Assembly: GCA_018901125.1 (NCBI GenBank)
Contig: JAHIFE010000201.1
Location: forward strand, 1 to 46,795
From: Pseudomonadota bacterium
Lineage (GTDB): Bacteria > Desulfobacterota > Desulfobacteria > Desulfobacterales > RPRI01
Length of the DNA stretch: 46,795 nucleotides
Direction of reading: 5' to 3'
The translations under genes and the position numbers were made by a program. Below the pieces are notes generated by a model, which saw only the letters and a program-made list of their open reading frames with translations, was not told the DNA's origin and searched no databases. This document shows positions 41,341 to 46,795 of the stretch, piece after piece (the first letter of the stretch is position 1; the number at the start of each line of letters is the position of its first letter).

Positions 41341-41502
41341 TTAATTATGGCCGTCTTTGCCCTTAAAAATATATGTATCATAAAAAGTGCGGCCAATACA
41401 ATAAGTCATTCCCAAACCAATAATTATAAGAGCAAACCATAACCCGCCCATAAAGACTATATGGGACATATCCCATATCCATTCGAAACAGAACGGAAAC
41501 AT
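41341..41502 (-). CDS. 53-residue membrane protein coupled to qrcD
   Basis: This small gene was found by reading past qrcD. The qrcD stop shares one base with an ATG (TAATG), and GGAGG lies 8 nt before it, inside the last codons of qrcD. The product starts MFPFCFEWIWDMSHIVFMGG, has one long hydrophobic segment (LWFALIIIGLGMTYCIG) and ends IFKGKDGHN. It has an aromatic N-terminus and a Cys in the helix. Only the terminator follows. Translational coupling and position make it a candidate extra subunit or assembly factor of the Qrc complex. I do not recognise its family. Confidence 0.75.
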   Translation of the reverse strand: MFPFCFEWIWDMSHIVFMGGLWFALIIIGLGMTYCIGRTFYDTYIFKGKDGHN

Positions 41503-42755
41503 TATTTACCTCCATTTATCGTCCAAGGGTTAAGTTCCTTTTCCTGAGGGAAAACCGGCAGATACCGGTATGAAAAAGATATAATAATTATGCCATAGGC
41601 AAGCGGCAAAATTGTAGTTGCAATTTCCTGCCAGCTTGGGAAATACATTTGCCAGGTTTCAAATGTTAATACCGGAGCAGCCATTACCTGAAGAACCAGC
41701 ACCCAACGGTTAATGCAAACCCCCAACACAGCAAGAATTGCTGCAATTATAAGTCCATACCTGTTTTTTCGTCCCTTTTCAGATATCAGTATAAGCGCAG
41801 GAAGAATTCCGCAAATTACTATTTCAAGCACAAGTATCCAGATACCATAGAATGGATTGTTTGAATAAAAATCCATAAGGCCAAATCCTGTGGCTGGAAG
41901 GGTAACCTTTATCCAATACACGGTATCTATTATTTTCGCTATTATATAAGTTCCTATCATCCAGCCCGAAATCTTAGCAAGAAGTTCTATCACATTATCC
42001 TTTACAAGTCTTTTCCCTGTTATTTTTTCTGTAATCTTCGTGATAAGAATTGTAAAACAAGGCCCGCAGGCTGCGGCCGACCATGTAAAAAGGAAGAATG
42101 TCCAGGGCCAGATAAGCACTCCTTCTCTATATGCAAACGGACGCCCGAATAAAACGCCGGATACGCCGCCCAAAGATCCCTGATGAAAAAATGACAGAAA
42201 AACTCCGGTTGCGGCAAATACGGCCATTATTGAATGCATGTTATGGCCAAGATTGTGAAAAAAGGGTATATTATCTATACGACGGTTTTCAAGTATAATA
42301 GGGATATATTCTATAATCAAAACAAAAAGATAGCAGGTAAGACAAAATGCCACTTCGGTAAGCATTGAATGTACATTGGCGTGCCAGAAAATAAACCAGC
42401 CTCTTATTGGCTGCCCGACATCAATACCCAGTATAATAAGTGCTGAACTGTAGCAGATAAAACCGATAATAACCGCATAGTTTACAATATTTTTAAGTTC
42501 ATCTTTGCCGATTATATATCTTAAAAAACCGGTAAAAAAGGCTCCGCCGCCAAGCGCTATAATAGCAAGATCTGCCCAGATCCATAATGCAAATCCATAT
42601 GAGTCATTCATATTAGTCTGGTTAAGCCCCTTAAACCAGCAAAGCAGCATGGCATAAACACCCCATAACAGTACAGCGCCTGCCGCACTTATCCACAGAG
42701 CAAACTGCCATGTTGAACAGCGCTTAAGTTCCCCGGATATAATCTTTGAATCCAT
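41502..42755 (-). CDS. qrcD: QrcD, NrfD/PsrC-type quinone-interacting membrane subunit
   Basis: The 417-residue polytopic protein belongs to the NrfD/PsrC family and shows about ten transmembrane helices. Typical stretches are WLILGIDVGQPIRGW-like LGIDVGQPIRGWFIFWHANV, FSFFHQGSLGGVSGVLFGRP-like text near residue 190, and FLFTWSAAACGPCFT. In the D. vulgaris Qrc complex this subunit reduces the menaquinone pool with electrons brought by QrcA-C. It lies 56 nt after qrcC and overlaps the 53-residue ORF. This assignment depends on the operon order (cytochrome, molybdopterin-like, Fe-S, NrfD). Confidence 0.88.
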   Translation of the reverse strand: MDSKIISGELKRCSTWQFALWISAAGAVLLWGVYAMLLCWFKGLNQTNMNDSYGFALWIWADLAIIALGGGAFFTGFLRYIIGKDELKNIVNYAVIIGFICYSSALIILGIDVGQPIRGWFIFWHANVHSMLTEVAFCLTCYLFVLIIEYIPIILENRRIDNIPFFHNLGHNMHSIMAVFAATGVFLSFFHQGSLGGVSGVLFGRPFAYREGVLIWPWTFFLFTWSAAACGPCFTILITKITEKITGKRLVKDNVIELLAKISGWMIGTYIIAKIIDTVYWIKVTLPATGFGLMDFYSNNPFYGIWILVLEIVICGILPALILISEKGRKNRYGLIIAAILAVLGVCINRWVLVLQVMAAPVLTFETWQMYFPSWQEIATTILPLAYGIIIISFSYRYLPVFPQEKELNPWTINGGK

Positions 42756-42811
42756 AAACTCAATATCCTTAATATCTGGAATGTTACCAATTATAACTTA
42801 TTTCAAATCCA

Positions 42812-43588
42812 TCACTTTTCATTTTTAAGATAATTATCGCCTGCGCGTCTAATCCATTGTCTGCTTGAAAGATAATAAATCTTTGGATTTGTCTGGAGTC
42901 TTTCAAGAAGCCGGAAGGCGTTTTTATTTTTTTTAAGTTCGTAAACAGCATGACCGGAATCATTAAGATCCCCGAAAGTAATTGCGCCGGCAGGGCAGGC
43001 CTGCGCGCAAGCAGTCTGGTATTCATTTTCTCCTATATCACTCCGGCCTTCGTAATAAGCCTTGTCTTTAGCAAGCTGATACCTGTGAAAACAGAAGCTG
43101 CATTTTTCAACAACTCCTCTCATGCGAACGGAAACATTCGGGCTTAAGTATTCTTCCATCCCTTTGGGCCAGACCGGGTCCCACCAGTTAAAATACCTTG
43201 CATGATAAGGACATGCAGCCATGCAGTAGCGGCAGCCGAAGCATCTTGTATAAATCTGGCTTACAATTCCGGTTTCCTTGTTGTAATCGGTCGCTGTTGC
43301 AGGGCAAACTGAAACACAGGGCGAATGGCCGTGCTCTCCTTTTCCTCCGCAGTGCTGGCAGGGTTTTGGAAGATAACAGATTTCGGTATCCGGGAATGAT
43401 TTGCCATTTGTAAGCCTGTAAACCCTCATCCAGGTAATGCTGACTAACTTTTTAGATTCATCTTCCTTGAAGGGCACATTATTTTCAGCCATACAGGCAA
43501 CCATGCAGGACCCGCAACCGGTACATTTGTCCAGATCAATTACCATTCCAAATTTTTTAGCACTCTTATCGCTCTTCTCTTCTTTCAT
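42812..43588 (-). CDS. qrcC: QrcC, iron-sulfur subunit
   Basis: The 258-residue protein contains four Fe-S cluster motifs: CTGCGSCMVAC near residue 22, CQHCGGKGEHGHSPCVSVCP near 77, CFGCRYCMAACPYHA near 116, and the CSFCFHR ... ACAQACPAGAITFGD pair. It resembles the NrfC/DmsB family of four-cluster proteins that carry electrons between a molybdopterin-type subunit and a membrane subunit. There is no signal peptide, so export would be with the Tat-bearing partner. It is 17 nt after qrcB. Confidence 0.9.
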   Translation of the reverse strand: MKEEKSDKSAKKFGMVIDLDKCTGCGSCMVACMAENNVPFKEDESKKLVSITWMRVYRLTNGKSFPDTEICYLPKPCQHCGGKGEHGHSPCVSVCPATATDYNKETGIVSQIYTRCFGCRYCMAACPYHARYFNWWDPVWPKGMEEYLSPNVSVRMRGVVEKCSFCFHRYQLAKDKAYYEGRSDIGENEYQTACAQACPAGAITFGDLNDSGHAVYELKKNKNAFRLLERLQTNPKIYYLSSRQWIRRAGDNYLKNEK

Positions 43589-43605
43589 CCAAACCTCATG
43601 CTCAA

Positions 43606-45747
43606 TCAGGCTTTGATCAGAGCGGCCCTTATTCCCCAGGCCGCATCAAGGCCGGAAGCCGGATCTTCCAGACTTCCGATAAGTTCATTTATGTTAACAC
43701 CCTTGCCGGCAAGATAATTATCATATGCGCTGTGGCCAAGCCCCCTCGGCATAGCTACAAGACCTGGCATTATTCCTTCAAACAGATGAATTTTAACTTT
43801 TGCCTTTCCTCTGGCAGTTTCGACTATTGCACTGTTTCCCTCCAAAAGCCCTAAAGCTTTTGCGGTTACCGGATTTACCTCCACAAGGATATCATTACCT
43901 TTTAGCACCGTATCTTCCACTGTTTTTACGGCAAAAGGCGGATCACCTATATAGCCGCTTGCAATTCTCATAGAATCATAGGGTATAAGAAAAAGCGGAT
44001 ATTTATCAGGATCACCCTCAGTAACAAGAGGAGTATATAAACTTTTGATATCGGTAAATCCTGCTGTAAAATCGAATTTTTTTGATGCTGTTATAAGCGC
44101 CGCAAGCGCAACTGTTCTGTCTTCCAAAAACCCTTGTTCCGAAAGTACTTTCCAATTATCACCAAAAGCTTCTTCCAAATATGAATCATAACTGTTCCAG
44201 GCAAAACTGTCTGCAACAGGTGAACCCATTTTCTTTGCGATCTTTAGGATAACATCTCCTGCATGTTTTGTATCAAACTGTGGACTTACAACCGGGCTTG
44301 AAAGACTGATAACAGGTATTGGAAGTGATGCGGCATAAACATCCTCATAACGCTCAAGGTAAACATGGTTTGGTAAAATAAGATCCGAATTTGTTGCAGT
44401 CTCATCCATAAAAGATGAAAAACTTACAATAAAAGGAATTTTAGCAAAAGCTTCCCTGACAGACTTTGAATCGGACAGCGAATAAAGCGGGTTTGATTCA
44501 TAAACAAAAAGAACAGCAGCAGTGTATTTTCCCGATTTAACCTCATCTGTAAAATGATTGGCAAGCTTTGTTGCATCAGGCACAGAACCAGGCAATGTAA
44601 AATATCTATGATCGGAAACTGTGAAAACGCCTCCTTTTTTATTTATATTTCCAACAAGTGCATTTAACGCCTGCACCGCCATTACCTCACCCAGCGAACC
44701 CTGCACCTTACCCTGCCCTCTTCCGCAGACTGCAACCGGTTTTGCTGCACCTGCAAATTCAAGCGCAAGGGCTTCTATAGTTTCTTTCTTAATGCCCGTT
44801 ATCTTTTCAACATTATCTATCGAATAGACAGACTTAACAAATGCAGCAAATTTGTTAAACTCTGAGGTATTGCTATCTACAAAATTTTTGTTAAAAAGTG
44901 ATTTTAAAATAATAACATTGGCAATACCAAGTGCAAGGGCGTATTCGGTTCCCGGATTAATCGGAATCCATTTATCGGATTTTGCAGCAGTATTTGATAG
45001 ACGCGGTTCAATCTGTATAATCTTGCCACCGGCTTTACGGACAATGCTGTTTGCCCGAATCATGTGAACCGGTGATCCCCAGCCTTCAATTATGCCGCTT
45101 CCAAAACTTAAAATAAAATCAGAGTTTTCGATATCAAAGGCAAGCTGAGCTTTTTGCCCTGAAGAACGTAAAACGGCAAGTTCATAAGAATCGGAAACAG
45201 ACGGTATCCGCATAAAATTGGAAGAACCATACGCCGAAAAAAATCTTTTAAAAAGCGCTGGCACAGTGCCCTTATCGTTACCGGAAAGACAAGCAACCGA
45301 CTCAGATTGTCCGTTTTTTCTCAAATCCCCAAGCTTTTGCGCAACTTCGGAAATCGCCTCTTCCCAGGATATCTCACTCCATTTTCCGGCACCTCTTTCC
45401 CCAACTCTTTTAAACGGAAATCTTATACGGGTAGGACCATAGAGAAGCTGCAAGCCCGAAAGTCCCAAAACACAAATTCCGCCGTCATTTACAGGATGGC
45501 CTTCTATTCCTTCTATTTTGACAGCCCGGCCATTAATTTTTCTGACAGAAATACCGCAGCCACCCGGACAAAGGGTACATGCCGAATTTACATAAGTTGC
45601 TTCACCTTTGGGCGGCACAGGCGTCCATGGCCATGCCTGCGTCCATATTGCGCTGTCATCCATCAGTTTCCATGGCAATGGTGAAAGCATAATACCTGCG
45701 ATACCGCCGATTCCAAGCGACAAGAAAGATCTTCTGCCTATTTTCAT
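43606..45747 (-). CDS. qrcB: QrcB, molybdopterin-oxidoreductase-like subunit
   Basis: The 713-residue protein starts with a Tat signal (GRRSFLSLGIGGIAGIML). An N-terminal [4Fe-4S] site follows, CTLCPGGCG with a fourth Cys in GGICVLG. The remainder has the molybdopterin-oxidoreductase fold (SGNDKGTVPALFKRFFSAYG, SDFILSFGSGIIEGWG) and a terminal molydopterin-dinucleotide-binding domain (VEVNPVTAKALGLLEGNSAIVE, GLVAMPRGLGHSAYDN). In D. vulgaris QrcB carries no Mo or W and acts structurally; by analogy the same may hold here. A repeat-rich 175-bp gap separates it from qrcA. AGAGG precedes the ATG. Confidence 0.9.
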   Translation of the reverse strand: MKIGRRSFLSLGIGGIAGIMLSPLPWKLMDDSAIWTQAWPWTPVPPKGEATYVNSACTLCPGGCGISVRKINGRAVKIEGIEGHPVNDGGICVLGLSGLQLLYGPTRIRFPFKRVGERGAGKWSEISWEEAISEVAQKLGDLRKNGQSESVACLSGNDKGTVPALFKRFFSAYGSSNFMRIPSVSDSYELAVLRSSGQKAQLAFDIENSDFILSFGSGIIEGWGSPVHMIRANSIVRKAGGKIIQIEPRLSNTAAKSDKWIPINPGTEYALALGIANVIILKSLFNKNFVDSNTSEFNKFAAFVKSVYSIDNVEKITGIKKETIEALALEFAGAAKPVAVCGRGQGKVQGSLGEVMAVQALNALVGNINKKGGVFTVSDHRYFTLPGSVPDATKLANHFTDEVKSGKYTAAVLFVYESNPLYSLSDSKSVREAFAKIPFIVSFSSFMDETATNSDLILPNHVYLERYEDVYAASLPIPVISLSSPVVSPQFDTKHAGDVILKIAKKMGSPVADSFAWNSYDSYLEEAFGDNWKVLSEQGFLEDRTVALAALITASKKFDFTAGFTDIKSLYTPLVTEGDPDKYPLFLIPYDSMRIASGYIGDPPFAVKTVEDTVLKGNDILVEVNPVTAKALGLLEGNSAIVETARGKAKVKIHLFEGIMPGLVAMPRGLGHSAYDNYLAGKGVNINELIGSLEDPASGLDAAWGIRAALIKA

Positions 45748-45759
45748 AAGTTTTTCCTC

Positions 45760-45815
45760 TTACAAATCGAATAGCGAATAGTGAACATCGAATAACGATG
45801 TCTCACGCACTATTA
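45760..45815 (+). repeat. short degenerate repeats between qrcA and qrcB
   Basis: The gap repeats the unit (A)TCGAATAGCGAATAGTGAAC in degenerate form, followed by the hairpin CATCGAATAACGATG. Similar text occurs near 11347 (TTATTCGCTATTC). Such low-complexity intergenic repeats are common in these genomes. Function is not evident. Confidence 0.4.
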
Positions 45816-45922
45816 TGCATTGATCGATTTTCAAAGCTCTCGCTCTTATGAGACTTTTTATACACTCCAAGCCAGGGCTTATATGCCCTCTGCCTGATGA
45901 TAGACTTGTAAAAAGGCCATCG

Positions 45923-46636
45923 TTATTTATGGCACATAAAACATGCATCCTTACCGGTTTGAACACTCGATTTTCTGCCGGTTTCCTTTTCATGACATTT
46001 TGCGCAATCATCCATCTTCATCCTGTCCCAGGAATTCTCCTTGTTTCCGGCAATGCTCTTTCCCCATATATCACGGCTATAACCCGTTATCCTGTTTTGT
46101 TCATATGTCTTTAAACTTTTTGATTGTCCCATAGGCCCATGACAGACAGCACACTCCATTTTAGCTTTTTTAACATGTGCTGTATGAGAAAAGAAAACAC
46201 AGTCCGGCTGTTTTGAATAAATAAGCCACGGAACTTCCTTTCCCTTCAAAACATATTCTTCAACAAATACTTTCTCGTTCGGGCTGTCACCCTGCACTTC
46301 CTGGTGACAATCAGAGCACTGTGCAAGCTTAGGAACTCCTGCAAAACTGCCATCTTCACGAAAGATATGGCAACTCTCACACCCGTTATCAACCTGTTGT
46401 GCATGAATAGAATGGTTAAAATCAACAGGTTGTTCTTTTTTTGAATAAAGAAGTTCAGGGAAAATCACCCACCCTATTATAAGACTTACTGCAAGACTGA
46501 TTATGAAAAACAGGATAATAGATCCTATTGTAGATTCTTTCTGCTTCTTTTTACCCGCTTTCATAGACGATGTTTTAGCACCTCCGCTGTCTGCTTTGGT
46601 ATAAACTTTTTTAGTTTTATCGTCCGTTTCGCTCAT
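45923..46636 (-). CDS. qrcA: QrcA, membrane-anchored multiheme cytochrome c
   Basis: Read from ATG 46636 (GGAG 5 nt before it; a GTG 6 nt further upstream has no spacing for a ribosome site), the product is 237 residues. It has a basic cytoplasmic leader (residues 1-36) and one transmembrane anchor (~37-62, IILFFIISLAVSLIIGWVIF). Five CxxCH heme sites follow: CESCH, CSDCH, CAVCH, CAKCH and CFMCH. The known hexaheme QrcA would have one more; a lone Cys in PDCVFFSHTAH is not a heme site by itself. It accepts electrons from periplasmic type I cytochrome c3. A MITE starts 20 nt upstream. Confidence 0.88.
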   Translation of the reverse strand: MSETDDKTKKVYTKADSGGAKTSSMKAGKKKQKESTIGSIILFFIISLAVSLIIGWVIFPELLYSKKEQPVDFNHSIHAQQVDNGCESCHIFREDGSFAGVPKLAQCSDCHQEVQGDSPNEKVFVEEYVLKGKEVPWLIYSKQPDCVFFSHTAHVKKAKMECAVCHGPMGQSKSLKTYEQNRITGYSRDIWGKSIAGNKENSWDRMKMDDCAKCHEKETGRKSSVQTGKDACFMCHK

Positions 46637-46656
46637 TGTCACTCCGTCATACTAAT

Positions 46657-46795
46657 GAGCCAGTTTCAAAACGTCCCATTTTGGCCGATCTCTGCGTTGG
46701 GCGAAAATTTTAATCCTCGAAATACTCCATGTATTCCTGCGGTTAAAATTTTCACCCGCCTTGACCTTGACCAAACTGAAACGTTTTGAAAGTGG
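46657..46795 (-). mobile_element. palindromic MITE, copy 4 (142-bp form, cut by window end)
   Basis: Begins GAGCCAGTTTCAAAACG and ends with the complement of AGTGG... at the edge; the final three bases (CTC) fall outside. It lacks the 24-nt insert, like copy 2, but is inverted relative to it. It lies 20 bp upstream of the qrcA start codon, so it forms part of the qrc leader or promoter region. The left flank is TAAT; the right flank is not visible. Confidence 0.85.

Noticed and set aside
41502-46636. Alternative complex III (Act) instead of Qrc
   Set aside because: The gene order (multiheme cytochrome, Tat molybdopterin-like, separate Fe-S protein, one NrfD) and the absence of a second NrfD or ActD-F genes favour Qrc.

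Overview
The window looks like chromosomal DNA (low GC, rich in A/T between genes) from an anaerobic, sulfate-reducing bacterium of the Desulfobacterota, most likely Desulfobacterales-like. The strongest indications are a Qrc-type periplasmic-cytochrome:quinone reductase operon (41.3-46.6 kb), a nickel CO dehydrogenase catalytic subunit (27.7-29.7 kb), and a sensor-rich gene content. No rRNA, tRNA, CRISPR array or prophage was seen.

Layout. 0-3.1 kb: a stretch of small cassettes separated by folded attC-like sites. This fits the distal end of an integron cassette array, or a cluster of attC sites without an integrase; no integrase lies in the window. Cassettes carry a small Cys-pair protein with a convergent overlapping ORF, a small membrane ORF, a 50-residue ORF, a YefM/YoeB-like toxin-antitoxin pair and a two-domain DUF1566 protein. 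3.1-3.8 kb: dead IS256-like and IS3-like fragments and a sensor-kinase stub. 3.8-4.5 kb: pdxH-like oxidase. 4.8-6.8 kb: an unusual receiver / solute-binding / CheW fusion. 7.0-10.9 kb (minus): parA-parB-NYN-DUF47-pit. 11.4-16.6 kb (plus): birA-bioA-bioF-bioD-bioB. 16.6-20.6 kb (minus): diguanylate cyclase, sensor kinase and NtrC-like regulator. 20.6-22.0 kb: a long leader region with a MITE, a strong orphan terminator and folded RNA elements. 22.0-25.4 kb: TonB receptor, a DUF4198 gene broken by one stop codon, and a small NikL-like membrane protein, probably a metal-uptake locus. 25.6-27.5 kb (minus): DUF255 thioredoxin-domain protein. 27.7-29.7 kb: cooS. 31.1-36.3 kb: a second TonB receptor, a YfiR-like periplasmic protein and a CHASE8-like hybrid histidine kinase, a plausible envelope signalling unit. 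36.3-41.1 kb (minus): a small DUF2892-like protein, TIGR02757, comEC, murA. 41.3-46.6 kb (minus): qrcABCD followed by an overlapping 53-codon membrane ORF.

Four copies of a 142- or 165-bp, almost fully palindromic element (6815, 11132, 21171, 46657) punctuate the window. The three whole copies are flanked by different 4-bp direct duplications (GGAT, AAGT, TAAA), so these are transposed MITEs and not just conserved terminators. The fourth stands about 20 bp in front of qrcA and is cut by the window edge.

The best candidates for something undescribed are the REC-SBP-CheW fusion, the TonB/YfiR/CHASE8-kinase unit, the small ORF fused translationally to qrcD, the MITE family, and the cassette array.
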